32,591 bases of DNA from Lacihabitans sp. CS3-21 (GCF_024343675.1 NZ_RJUD01000027.1:1-32591); one strand, 5' to 3'; numbered from the stretch's first letter, positions 1-9,150 are shown. A program made the numbers and translations. The notes: generated from the letters alone by a model not told the origin.

Positions 1-1552
1 AACTTTGTGGAATAATTGAGTAACAATTTGCTAATTAGCACATTGCCACATTATCACATTGCCTTTTTTACCACAGAGGACACGGAGTTTTGCACAGAGG
101 CCACAGCGTTCTTTGTGAACTTTTGTGTCTCCTTAGTGAAACTTTGTGGAATAATTGAGTAACAATTTGCTAATTAGCACATTGCCACATTATCACATTG
201 CCTTTTTTACCACAGAGGACACGGAGTTTTGCACAGAGGCCACAGCGTTCTTTGTGAACTTTTGTGTCTCCTTAGTGAAACTTTGTGGAATAATTGAGTA
301 ACAATTTGCTAATTAGCACATTGCCACATTATCACATTGCCTTTTTTACCACAGAGGACACGGAGTTTTGCACAGAGGCCACAGCGTTCTTTGTGAACTT
401 TTGTGTCTCCTTAGTGAAACTTTGTGGAATAATTGAGTAACAATTTGCTAATTAGCACATTGCCACATTATCACATTGCCTTTTTTACCACAGAGGACAC
501 GGAGTTTTGCACAGAGGCCACAGCGTTCTTTGTGAACTTTTGTGTCTCCTTAGTGAAACTTTGTGGAATAATTGAGTAACAATTTGCTAATTAGCACATT
601 GCCACATTATCACATTGCCTTTTTTACCACAGAGGACACGGAGTTTTGCACAGAGGCCACAGCGTTCTTTGTGAACTTTTGTGTCTCCTTAGTGAAACTT
701 TGTGGAATAATTGAGTAACAATTTGCTAATTAGCACATTGCCACATTATCACATTGCCTTTTTTACCACAGAGGACACGGAGTTTTGCACAGAGGCCACA
801 GCGTTCTTTGTGAACTTTTGTGTCTCCTTAGTGAAACTTTGTGGAATAATTGAGTAACAATTTGCTAATTAGCACATTGCCACATTATCACATTGCCTTT
901 TTTACCACAGAGGACACGGAGTTTTGCACAGAGGCCACAGCGTTCTTTGTGAACTTTTGTGTCTCCTTAGTGAAACTTTGTGGAATAATTGAGTAACAAT
1001 TTGCTAATTAGCACATTGCCACATTATCACATTGCCTTTTTTACCACAGAGGACACGGAGTTTTGCACAGAGGCCACAGCGTTCTTTGTGAACTTTTGTG
1101 TCTCCTTAGTGAAACTTTGTGGAATAATTGAGTAACAATTTGCTAATTAGCACATTGCCACATTATCACATTGCCTTTTTTACCACAGAGGACACGGAGT
1201 TTTGCACAGAGGCCACAGCGTTCTTTGTGAACTTTTGTGTCTCCTTAGTGAAACTTTGTGGAATAATTGAGTAACAATTTGCTAATTAGCACATTGCCAC
1301 ATTATCACATTGCCTTTTTTACCACAGAGGACACGGAGTTTTGCACAGAGGCCACAGCGTTCTTTGTGAACTTTTGTGTCTCCTTAGTGAAACTTTGTGG
1401 AATAATTGAGTAACAATTTGCTAATTAGCACATTGCCACATTATCACATTGCCTTTTTTAACCACAGAGGGCACGGAGTTTTGCACAGAGGCCACAGCGT
1501 TCTTTGTGAACCTTTGTGTCACCTTAGTGAAACTTCGTGGTATAATTGACAA
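1..1552. repeat. Tandem array of a 139-bp unit
   Basis: Unit starts recur at 1, 140, 279, 418, 557, 696, 835, 974, 1113, 1252 and 1391, a strict 139-bp period. The first ten copies look identical by eye. The eleventh (1391-1530, 140 bp) has an inserted A and a few substitutions, and a partial twelfth fades out near 1552. Each unit has a TTTTTTACCACAGAGG segment, a run of CACATT words spaced by 8 bp, and two arms related as an imperfect inverted repeat (CCACAGAG against CTTTGTGG). No open frame of note runs through it. The array starts outside the window, so the true copy number is unknown. Identity of inner copies with a decayed edge copy fits recent expansion or homogenisation. Confidence 0.97.
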
Positions 1553-1638
1553 GCAATTAGCACATTAACGAATTAACAAATTAACCATCTGTGTTTTGTT
1601 TCTCAAAGACCTGTTACACTTTGGGCAAATGGTTCTGG

Positions 1639-2226
1639 TCATGCAAGTTTTTGATATTTTTTCCAATCCAAGAGATACAGCACCGCCAAAGACTTTTGAT
1701 TGCTCCACTTTTCGGAGATTTTTATCATGCTGGCTTTTAGCTTTACCTTAGGGTCGAGCCCATATAGGCTGGTCATGATTTGCTTTAAATGAAAATCGTC
1801 ATAAGGAAAAACATCTGGGCGTTGCAAAGTATAGAGCAGAATCATGTCCACGGTCCATTTGCCTATGCCTTTTATTTGCGACAGGTGGTTTCTTACCTCA
1901 TTGTCGTGCATGGCAAACCAATCCATGTGGTGTCTTTCCCAAAAATCCAGTATACTTAGCAGGGTTTCGTATTTGCCCATAGAAAGCTTGGCATCTGCCT
2001 TTAAGGCCTTTTCCTCTAATATCGGAAAGTTTGAAGGGCTTAGCCTTTCGATACCTGCCGTATTCAGCATTTTCTGAAATATTTTCTTGGTGCTGCGATA
2101 ATGGATTTGCTGCTCCAAGACACAACTCATCAAGTCATGAAAAACATCTTGGGTGGAGATTATCTCCGGCTGCGGAATTTCCTGAACAATCTTATCCAAA
2201 ACAGCATCAAACTTTGGAACTGACAT
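1639..2226 (-). CDS. AlkA-like DNA-3-methyladenine glycosylase (HhH-GPD family)
   Basis: A 195-aa base-excision repair glycosylase that would remove alkylated purines such as 3-methyladenine from DNA in the cytoplasm. The helix-hairpin-helix reads LSQIKGIGKWTVDMILLY at about residues 115-132, followed by PYDDFHLKQ at 141-149. The second Asp of that DD pair (D144) sits where the catalytic Asp lies in AlkA. The protein lacks the N-terminal AlkA domain, as do many short bacterial and yeast Mag1-like members. The ATG at 2226 is the natural start. It stands alone between two repeat-rich stretches, and nothing suggests an operon. Family assignment is firm; the exact lesion spectrum is not visible. 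Confidence 0.9.
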   Translation of the reverse strand: MSVPKFDAVLDKIVQEIPQPEIISTQDVFHDLMSCVLEQQIHYRSTKKIFQKMLNTAGIERLSPSNFPILEEKALKADAKLSMGKYETLLSILDFWERHHMDWFAMHDNEVRNHLSQIKGIGKWTVDMILLYTLQRPDVFPYDDFHLKQIMTSLYGLDPKVKLKASMIKISEKWSNQKSLAVLYLLDWKKYQKLA

Positions 2227-2339
2227 ATTATAAGGTGTTTGAGATATATGCTTTCAGAAAAAAATGACCTTAATCAAAGCCATCGGCGTTTGTTTTAAAA
2301 TACATAAACCAAAAAAACGGGAAATTGTTGAGAATTAGA

Positions 2340-2515
2340 GGTTTATTCGATTGGTTATTGGTTGATTGGTTATTGGTTATTAGTGTATTAGTTACTGGTT
2401 TATTGGTTACTTGTGGAATAGTTACTGGTTGATTAGTTACTGGTTGATTGATTACTGGTATATTGGTTATTGGTTTATTGGTTACTGGTGGTCCCGATAA
2501 CTATCGAGAGGTTAC
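2340..2515. repeat. Period-7 low-complexity repeat, GGTTATT/GGTTACT type
   Basis: The stretch is built almost wholly from variants of a heptamer (GGTTATT, GGTTACT, GGTTGAT), interrupted by short slips. It belongs to the same class as the repeats at 3480-3714 and 7560-7848 but with a different heptamer. No gene was seen in it. Confidence 0.8.
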
Positions 2516-2544
2516 TAGGCTTATAAAAATTTTAACTATTAAAG

Positions 2545-2968
2545 CTATTTCACAAAGGTTCACAAAGAATGCACAGATTTTCACAAAGACAAATTTTTAA
2601 TTATGTCTTAGTGCCTTTATGCCTTAGTGCCTTTATTCCTTTTTTACCACTGAGGACACGGAGTTTTGCACAGAGGTACACAGCGTTCTTTGTGAACCTT
2701 TGTGTCTCCTTAGTGAAACTTCATGGAATAATTGAGTAACAATTTGCTAATTAGTACATTGCCTTTTTTAACCACAGTGGGCACGGAGTTTTGCACAGAG
2801 GTCCACAGCGTTCTTTGTGAACCTTTGTGTCTCCTTAGTGAAACTTTGTGGTATAATTGAGTAACAATTTGCTAATTAGCACACTGCCTCATTATCACAT
2901 TGCCTTTTTTAACCACAGAGGACACGGAGTTTTTCACAGAGGTACACAGAGATTTTGTGGAATAAACC
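2545..2968. repeat. Diverged copies of the 139-bp repeat
   Basis: Three degenerate relatives of the 139-bp unit begin near 2638, 2764 and 2903. They keep the landmarks ACCAC(A/T)GAGG, CACGGAGTTTT and CTTTGTGAACCTTTGTGTC but carry substitutions and lack parts of the CACATT segment. Just upstream, 2545-2590 has CACAAAGGTTCACAAAGAAT, the opposite-strand form of the right arm, and about 2600-2637 has two copies of CCTTAGTGCCTTTAT. No coding region is evident between 2227 and 3044. Confidence 0.85.
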
Positions 2969-2984
2969 ATCAGATAATTGAATA

Positions 2985-3022
2985 AAAAAAAAGGCCTGCA
3001 AATACATGATGATTTGCAGGCC
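2985..3022 (-). terminator. Intrinsic terminator for the small secreted protein gene
   Basis: A perfect 11-bp stem, GGCCTGCAAAT (2993-3003) with ATTTGCAGGCC (3012-3022) and an 8-nt loop, lies 22 bp past the stop codon of the gene at 3045-3410. On the minus strand it is followed by a run of nine T. A T-run on the plus strand could make it work in both directions. Confidence 0.85.
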
Positions 3023-3044
3023 ATATTTTTTTTAAAAAGGTGCT

Positions 3045-3410
3045 TTACTTCACTCTTGTTGCTTCCACGTCAAACATGTCCATGAGCTTGCCTGATCCAT
3101 GGTCATCATCTTTCTTGGTGATCACCAAATTGATGTCATAGCCTGAAATGGTAAAAGCCAAAATCAATTCGTCGCCTTTTGCTTCGGCAGAGGTCATTTC
3201 GGTTTCGGTTTGCTCTCCCTTGGCTGTGAAATAGCCTTTAAGTTTCCCTTCTTTGGTTTCAAAACGCATCGGTATGGCAGCATCTCCTTCAGGAGTTCCT
3301 TTTACCAAAACCGTCCATTTGCCTTCAAAGAAGTTGCTAGAGGTCTGTGAAAAACCTTTGGTAGCCAATCCCAAAATCAATGCGAATAAAATTACACTTA
3401 TTTTTTTCAT
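3045..3410 (-). CDS. Small secreted protein, stand-alone copy of the neighbouring giant protein's C-terminal module
   Basis: 121 aa, with an N-terminal signal peptide (MKKISVILFALILGLATKGFSQ, cleavage near residues 21-22). The remaining ~95 residues align end to end with residues 1164-1256 of the protein at 3715-7485: FEGKW / FVGKW, GTPEGDAA / GTPGGDAA, KLMDMF / KLMGMF, and both end in a similar RVK tail. It is therefore a free, exported form of the same module. Its sheet-like alternating pattern suggests a small beta domain, but I do not recognise a named family. It lies downstream of the giant gene on the same strand, separated by about 300 bp of heptamer repeats, and has its own strong terminator. 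Function unknown; binding or carrier roles are guesses. Confidence 0.85.
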   Translation of the reverse strand: MKKISVILFALILGLATKGFSQTSSNFFEGKWTVLVKGTPEGDAAIPMRFETKEGKLKGYFTAKGEQTETEMTSAEAKGDELILAFTISGYDINLVITKKDDDHGSGKLMDMFDVEATRVK

Positions 3411-3479
3411 TTGTTAATGCGTTAAGTCGCCACTTTTGTTTATTAAAATTAAATCCAAAAATCGTAAATCTAAAACAAA

Positions 3480-3714
3480 ACCCCACCCAATCAATAATCC
3501 AAATTCGTAATTCAAACTTCGTATTTCGAACCTCGTAATTCGAACCTCGTAATTCGTAATTAAAACCTCGCAATTCGTAATTCGTAATTCGTAATTAAAA
3601 CCTCGCAATTCCCAATTCGAACTTCGCAATTCGTAATTCGTATTTCGTAATTCGTAATTCGTAATTCCTAATTCCCAATTCCTAATTCCTAATTCCTAAT
3701 TCCTAATTCCTAAC
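3480..3714. repeat. Period-7 repeat, TAATTCG/TAATTCC type, abutting a stop codon
   Basis: Dozens of TAATTCG, TAATTCC and CAATTCG heptamers run directly into the stop codon of the gene at 3715-7485 with no spacer. Because 7 is not a multiple of 3, all frames read as 7-residue peptide repeats (for example NYELRGF), which creates spurious open frames at 3337-3629 on the minus strand. Confidence 0.9.
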
Positions 3715-6700
3715 TCACTTCACCCTCGCTCCTTTCACTTCAAACATGCCCATCAGCTTACCTTTGAAATTGTCAGCATCTTCTTTTTGTATACCTACGT
3801 TGATGGACATTCCGTTGGCTTGGAAAAATACTTTGATGTTTTCGGGGTCTGTTTCCTCCACTTTGTCAAAAGCTTGCGTGCCTTGTGGCGAAACTATTTT
3901 CCCTATAAGTACACCATTGTTTCGTTCGAGTATGAAATCCATCGCCGCATCGCCACCTGGCGTACCGATAAACTTGGTAGCCCATTTACCCACAAAGTAA
4001 TCCGCATTGGATGAAACCGATTTTGGAGCTTCTACTGCCGGCGTACCTTCGTTGGCCAATGTAAATTCCAAGCCCATCACCACCATGAGTGAACCCTCCG
4101 CTTTTGGGTTTACAAATACGGCATATACGTCTTGTAGTTTATCTGTAGAAATACCAGACAAGTTCATCGGAACCTTAAGCACTTTTGGCGTAAAGTCCAT
4201 TTTCTCGCTAGGCTCTAAGAACGTAGATTCGCCAATAAGCTGCCCTTTTGGACTACCCAAACGCAACTCCACTTTGCCACCTACCGCATTCAACTGTGGC
4301 TTTGGAGCCGTGGCCAATACAATGAGTTCTTTCAAACCACTCAAATCAATTTGTTTAATGGCCATATATCCGCCTGACTTGGCTGGTATAGCCAGGTTGT
4401 TTCCTCCGAAAGCCATTTTGTTGATATCCACATATTCATCGAATCCGTGGGCATCGATTTTAGAATTCCTCAAAACAAAGGTCTGCTCAGATTTCAAAGA
4501 AGGTAGGCCATTAGAACCTTGGTCTTCATAAGCCGCACGCACTATAAATACGCCTTTGTTTTTATCGCTTGCAGGAGCTTTGGTAGTAAACGAACCTTTT
4601 ACTGGCAGAGAAGATTTCGGTTTTTCGTTGGATATGTTCAAAATATACTTCACCATTTCTGAAGCATCGGCTGTGGACAATTGCGGGTGACCCGCCATGG
4701 CCGTTTCTCCCCATACCCCACTTCCGCCAGAGATTATTTTCTTGGTAAGTTTCTCTAAAGCCGTGGCATCGCCCTTGTATTTGTTAGAAACATCGCGGTA
4801 GCTAGGCCCGATAGATTTTTTCTCTTTGCTGTGGCAGGCCATACAGTCGCTGGCCTCAATCAGTTTTTTGCCTGTTGCAAAAGCCGCACTTGCATCTGCC
4901 GAACGGTGTCCCATGGCGATCATGTTCTTGTCGAAGCCTTCAGCCAAATAATCAATATTCACAGCTACTTGATCAGGCTCTATACCGTTTTCTAAAGTGC
5001 CGTCTTCTTTGTCTTTTACCTTTATTTCGTAAGGAAACGATTTATTGGCCACATAAAAAGTCTTGTTGCTCATGGGCATTTCAAGGCTTAACATCGGAGG
5101 CTCGTTACCTGCGGTTATTTCCATGGCTTGGCTATTGATACCGCCTTTGCCGTCGTTTACGGTCAATACCACTTTGTATGAACCCATTTTGCTGAGCGTC
5201 AAATTGGCATCAGGTGTAGTGATTACTTTTACAAAACCCTCTTTAGAGGTAATCTTCCAAGTATATTTCAGGAGGTCATTGTCTGCATCGAAAGTACCTT
5301 TTGAGGTCAACTTAAGGTTAAAAGGTACCGCTCCACCCATTTGATTAGCAGCCATTTGTATTTGCGGCTTGCGATTGAAACCATTGTATTCTATACGTAT
5401 CAAACGTGCATCATCATTGGCCGTAAACCATCCCGATCCGTATTCCAGCATATACAAGTCGCCATTTTCTGCAAACTCCATATCCATGGGGTTACTGAAT
5501 TTGTAGCTGGGCATAAATCGCTCCATCGAAGCGTAGTTGCCGTCTTTGTCAAAACTCACGGCCATTACCCAACCACGCATCCATTCGTAGGCAAAAAACT
5601 TACCGTCATAATATTTCGGGAAAGCCCTAGAAGCTGTATTAAACATATCTTTGTAGTAAACAGGCCCTGCCATGGGATTGCATCCACCTGCACCCACCTG
5701 AGGAAACTCTTGGCTGTTGCCATAAGTGTACCAAATCATAGCACCTTTTGCAGGCGGTAACTGGGTCAAACCGGTATTATTCGGCGATGTGTTGATAGGC
5801 TTGAGATAGTCCCATTTGTCGCCAGAAGTATTGGTGGCAAAATCAAATTTGGTATAAGGACTGTTGTCACCCACAAAATGCGGCCAACCGTAATTCCCAG
5901 CGGATGGAGCTTGGCCAAACTCACAAGTACCTGCAGCACCACGGCTTGGATCTGCTTTAGAAGCATCAGGGCCAACATCACCCCAATACAGTTTACTGTT
6001 TTTAGGATCTACAGATATTCTGTAAGGATTGCGGTGTCCCATGGTGTAGATCTCAGGACGTGTTTTTTCTGCACCTTTCGCAAACAAGTTTCCTTCAGGT
6101 ATGGTGTAGGTACCGTCAGCATTTGGCTTGATTCTGAGTATTTTACCACGCAAATCATTCGTATTGGCCGAAGATTTCTGAGCATCCCACGGACTTCTGC
6201 CCGGGCGTTCGTCACTAGGACTATAGCCGTTAGATGCATGTGGATTGGTATTGTCGCCTGTAGAAAGGTATAAATTTCCTTGCTTGTCCCAATCTATCGA
6301 TCCACCAGTGTGGCAACATTCCTCACGTTGGGTTTCTACTTTTAATAGTTCTTTTTCTGAATCTAAAAGCAGCTTATCGCCTTTCATGGTAAATCTTGAA
6401 AGTACATTGTAAGAACCTTTGGTAGAAGAATAATACAGGTAAATCCACTGATTTTGGGCAAATTTTGGGTCTTTATTTAATCCCAAAAGTCCATCTTCCG
6501 CCACAGCTTCTTTTCCGTCTTTGCTCACATATTTCAGACTAACTGGAAGTTTAGTGATGGTTTTTAGGGTCTTGGTTTTGCCATTGTAAAGTCTTACCTC
6601 ACCTTTTCTTTGGATGAAAAGGACACGGTCTTTGTCCAATACACTCAGTTCAACGGGTTCGTCTAATTTTTCTTCGAGTACTACTTTTGTAAAGCGGTTT

Positions 6701-7485
6701 TCCTCTGGACGAGCTTTAGAAAAATCGAGCGGCTTAGGAGCATCTCCGCCACTGGTATATTTGATACCTGCGTATAAATGGTTCAAAAATAGTGGTTCGG
6801 CAAAGGTTTCTTCGGTATGACCCATGGCCGTATAAAATGAGCGTCCGCCTTGAAATTCTTGGTACCAGCTCATGGGGTGATTGTCGCCATTTTTACCGCC
6901 GGTATAGCTTTTTTCATCTATTTTAAGGACCACATTGATTTTTGGAGAGATATCTTTGAAGGCATAAAATTCGTCAGAACGCTCAAAAGAGTCTGGCATA
7001 CCCGCAGTGAATTCGTTCTTTTGGGTGACATAAAACCTTCCTTTTTGAACATTATTAGGCATGGGGTGATCTAGAAACCAAGCACCTGCCAGTTGATTGT
7101 ACCACGGCCATTCGTATTCGGTATCAGTAGCGGCGTGAATACCCACATAACCTCCACCTGCTTGAATATAGCGTTCAAAAGCACTCTGTTGTTCATTATT
7201 AAGAATATCACCGGTGGTATTCAAGAAAATTACTGTATTGAATTTCTTTAGATTCAATTCAGTAAACTGAGCTGCATCTTCGGTAAAACTTACTCCAAAG
7301 CCTTTTTCTTTGGCCATTTTAGCCAAAGCAGTTTTTCCGGCTTCAATAGATTGATGTCTGAACGCTGCTGTTTTGCTAAATACCAAAACATTGATTTTGG
7401 TTTGTGCAAGCAGCGTGTTGACAGTAAACAACATAAAAACAGTCATGAAGATCTGCTTTACTATGTTTAAACCTTGTTTTTTCAT
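3715..7485 (-). CDS. Secreted multidomain ThuA / PQQ-type sugar dehydrogenase / cytochrome c protein
   Basis: 1256 aa, exported by a signal peptide ending near LLAQ (residue 28). Domains in order: ThuA-like (30-245; FSKTAAFRH 36-44, GIHAATD 115-121, AMGHTEE 220-226); a glucose/sorbosone dehydrogenase-like beta-propeller (260-700; GLLGLNKDP, CCHTGGSIDWD, GHRNPYRI); a PKD-like domain (705-793); a class I cytochrome c (860-952) with heme motif CMACH at 881-885 and M930 as probable distal ligand; a CBM6-like domain (970-1145); and a C-terminal module (1162-1256) shared with the gene at 3045-3410. The propeller would oxidise a sugar aldehyde or alcohol and pass electrons to the fused heme. ThuA domains are tied to processing of 3-keto sugars in trehalose utilisation. 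The ThuA-propeller-heme order is, from memory, common in Cytophagales. Substrate unknown. Confidence 0.88.
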   Translation of the reverse strand: MKKQGLNIVKQIFMTVFMLFTVNTLLAQTKINVLVFSKTAAFRHQSIEAGKTALAKMAKEKGFGVSFTEDAAQFTELNLKKFNTVIFLNTTGDILNNEQQSAFERYIQAGGGYVGIHAATDTEYEWPWYNQLAGAWFLDHPMPNNVQKGRFYVTQKNEFTAGMPDSFERSDEFYAFKDISPKINVVLKIDEKSYTGGKNGDNHPMSWYQEFQGGRSFYTAMGHTEETFAEPLFLNHLYAGIKYTSGGDAPKPLDFSKARPEENRFTKVVLEEKLDEPVELSVLDKDRVLFIQRKGEVRLYNGKTKTLKTITKLPVSLKYVSKDGKEAVAEDGLLGLNKDPKFAQNQWIYLYYSSTKGSYNVLSRFTMKGDKLLLDSEKELLKVETQREECCHTGGSIDWDKQGNLYLSTGDNTNPHASNGYSPSDERPGRSPWDAQKSSANTNDLRGKILRIKPNADGTYTIPEGNLFAKGAEKTRPEIYTMGHRNPYRISVDPKNSKLYWGDVGPDASKADPSRGAAGTCEFGQAPSAGNYGWPHFVGDNSPYTKFDFATNTSGDKWDYLKPINTSPNNTGLTQLPPAKGAMIWYTYGNSQEFPQVGAGGCNPMAGPVYYKDMFNTASRAFPKYYDGKFFAYEWMRGWVMAVSFDKDGNYASMERFMPSYKFSNPMDMEFAENGDLYMLEYGSGWFTANDDARLIRIEYNGFNRKPQIQMAANQMGGAVPFNLKLTSKGTFDADNDLLKYTWKITSKEGFVKVITTPDANLTLSKMGSYKVVLTVNDGKGGINSQAMEITAGNEPPMLSLEMPMSNKTFYVANKSFPYEIKVKDKEDGTLENGIEPDQVAVNIDYLAEGFDKNMIAMGHRSADASAAFATGKKLIEASDCMACHSKEKKSIGPSYRDVSNKYKGDATALEKLTKKIISGGSGVWGETAMAGHPQLSTADASEMVKYILNISNEKPKSSLPVKGSFTTKAPASDKNKGVFIVRAAYEDQGSNGLPSLKSEQTFVLRNSKIDAHGFDEYVDINKMAFGGNNLAIPAKSGGYMAIKQIDLSGLKELIVLATAPKPQLNAVGGKVELRLGSPKGQLIGESTFLEPSEKMDFTPKVLKVPMNLSGISTDKLQDVYAVFVNPKAEGSLMVVMGLEFTLANEGTPAVEAPKSVSSNADYFVGKWATKFIGTPGGDAAMDFILERNNGVLIGKIVSPQGTQAFDKVEETDPENIKVFFQANGMSINVGIQKEDADNFKGKLMGMFEVKGARVK

Positions 7486-7559
7486 ATATGTAAAATTGAT
7501 TAATTGATTTTCTATTTAAACTCCCACATGGAGAAATGTCGCACCATACGAACTGAATA

Positions 7560-7848
7560 ATTCGTTATTGGATATTGGTTATTAGTTATTCGTTATTGGT
7601 TATTCGTTATTCGTTATTCGTTATTCGTTATTGGTAATTCGTTATTGGTAATTCGTTATTCGTTATTCGTTATTGGTAATTCGTTATTCGTTATTCGTAA
7701 TTCGTTATTGGTTATTGGTAATTCGTTATTGGTTATTCGTTATTGGATATTCGTTATTCGTACCTCCCAATTCCCAATTCGTACCTCTTAATTCCCAATT
7801 CCCAATTCCCAATTCCCAATTCCTAATTCCCAGTTCCCAATTCGTACC
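7560..7848. repeat. Period-7 repeat, TTATTCG/TTATTGG then AATTCCC types, abutting a stop codon
   Basis: About 200 bp of TTATTCG, TTATTGG and TAATTCG heptamers passes into AATTCCC heptamers and reaches the stop codon of the MFS gene at 7849. The plus-strand open frame at 7673-7867 reads as VIRYSLF-type heptads and is a by-product of the repeat. It fills the 363-bp gap upstream of the giant ThuA gene; no convincing promoter was seen there. Confidence 0.9.
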
Positions 7849-9060
7849 TCACAACTCCTCCATATAATTCAGATCCTTATGAAAAGTTTCTTCTAAATTT
7901 CTTAATCCCCAGAAAGCCAATACAATAGCCACAACGCCCACCACCATGGCCGAGTTTACTGTTCCTATGTAGGGGTTCAAAAAACCAAACAATAAGGTCT
8001 GAGGAATTACGGTAGCTCTAAGAATATTCAGTGAAGAAGTCGTAACGGTGGCTCTGATGTTGGTTCCATACTGTTCTGCTGCTAAGGTCAATAGCACGAT
8101 AGAATACCCCACACAGAAGCCTAAGAAAAGTAGCAATCCATAATACAAGGTCAAAGATTTGTTGCCCACTGCAAAGAAAACAACCGCCCCGACTGCATAC
8201 ATAGATAAATACAGTAGAATGGCTTTCTTACGACTTTTTAGGAGCTGACTCACAAATCCGCCTGTCAAATCTCCGAAAGTAAGGCCAATAAAATAATAGG
8301 TAAATACAGCGGAAACCGAAGGCATGGGATTCATTCCCCAAGCTTTGGCAATTTCAGGCGTAAAGGTCATCACCACGCCATTGACATACCAAACAGGAAA
8401 ACCCAAGACACAGATACTGATGTATTTAATGATGCAATCTTTGTTTTTAAACAATAGCCGTAAATCTCCTTTATTGGAAGTCTTGTCTTTCATTTGGTTA
8501 AAAAGCCCTGATTCCAAAACGCCTAATCGTAAAATCAGCAGCAGAAAACCAAGTCCTCCACCAAGTTGGTATGTAAACTGCCAAGAGTATTTTCCACCAA
8601 TATAAGCACCAACAATGGCCCCCAACATACCACAACCGCCTATGATGGCAGGCCCAATACCTCTGTATTTTTGAGGCATTTGTTCGGTCACCAAGGTTAT
8701 GGCTGCTCCAAGTTCTCCGGCTAAACCTACACCAGCCAGAAACCGTAGTAATAAATAAATTTCAAAATTTGGGGCGTAGGCATTGGCAAAAGTCGCCGAC
8801 GAGTACAAAATAATAGATCCAAAAAGTACAGACAACCTACCCAGTTTATCACCAATAATTCCCCATACAAAGCCGCCTATCAACATGCCCACCATTTGGA
8901 CATTGATCAGAGAAACGCCTTTAGAAAGTAGCTCTGATTCGGGAATTCCCAATTCCAAGAGACTTTTGGAACGGACAATACTGAGAATGATGATGTCGTA
9001 CAAATCAACAAAAAAGCCCAAGGCTGAGGCGATAATGGCGAGCCAAATGTGTTTTTTCAT
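7849..9060 (-). CDS. MFS transporter, sugar/metabolite type
   Basis: 403 aa with about 12 hydrophobic segments. The first segment carries FFVDLYDIIIL (16-26), the acidic pair typical of sugar and organic-acid MFS importers, and the loop between segments 2 and 3 has GDKLGRLS (70-77), the family signature GxxxDxxGRR in reduced form. RFLAGVGLAGELGAA (107-121) matches segment 4 of the sugar/metabolite MFS group. The neighbours (ThuA genes, an SDR) suggest import of a sugar or oxidised sugar, but the substrate cannot be read from sequence. The stop codon is flush against the heptamer repeat at 7560-7848. The SDR gene lies 90 bp upstream on the same strand, so co-transcription is likely. Confidence 0.88.
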   Translation of the reverse strand: MKKHIWLAIIASALGFFVDLYDIIILSIVRSKSLLELGIPESELLSKGVSLINVQMVGMLIGGFVWGIIGDKLGRLSVLFGSIILYSSATFANAYAPNFEIYLLLRFLAGVGLAGELGAAITLVTEQMPQKYRGIGPAIIGGCGMLGAIVGAYIGGKYSWQFTYQLGGGLGFLLLILRLGVLESGLFNQMKDKTSNKGDLRLLFKNKDCIIKYISICVLGFPVWYVNGVVMTFTPEIAKAWGMNPMPSVSAVFTYYFIGLTFGDLTGGFVSQLLKSRKKAILLYLSMYAVGAVVFFAVGNKSLTLYYGLLLFLGFCVGYSIVLLTLAAEQYGTNIRATVTTSSLNILRATVIPQTLLFGFLNPYIGTVNSAMVVGVVAIVLAFWGLRNLEETFHKDLNYMEEL

Positions 9061-9145
9061 ATTTTAGCTTTTAGCCATTAGCCATAGCTTCTGGCATTAT
9101 GATTCGTTTTTTGAGGCTAATAGCTTACAGCTAAAGGCCAATGAA
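9061..9145. repeat. Short period-7 repeat with inverted symmetry, TTAGCCA type
   Basis: TTTAGCCATTAGCCAT near 9066-9084 is a heptamer pair. About 30 bp further on the sequence GGCTAATAGCTTACAGCTAAA is the rough reverse complement, so the MFS-SDR spacer could fold into an imperfect hairpin. Confidence 0.55.
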
Positions 9146-9150
9146 AAAAA

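Noticed and set aside
1-1552. CRISPR array
   Set aside because: The unit is 139 bp and repeats without variable spacers, and no cas genes are present.
3337-3629. Minus-strand frames reading NYELRGF-type repeats
   Set aside because: By-products of the TAATTCG heptamer tract; one overlaps the real signal-peptide gene at 3045-3410.
4007-4531. 174-aa plus-strand frame opposite the giant ThuA gene
   Set aside because: It lies antisense to well-conserved CBM6-like coding sequence and has no recognisable features.
7673-7867. Plus-strand 64-aa open frame with VIRYSLF-type heptads
   Set aside because: It is the translation of a 7-bp DNA repeat; all frames give such peptides and there is no start context or homology.
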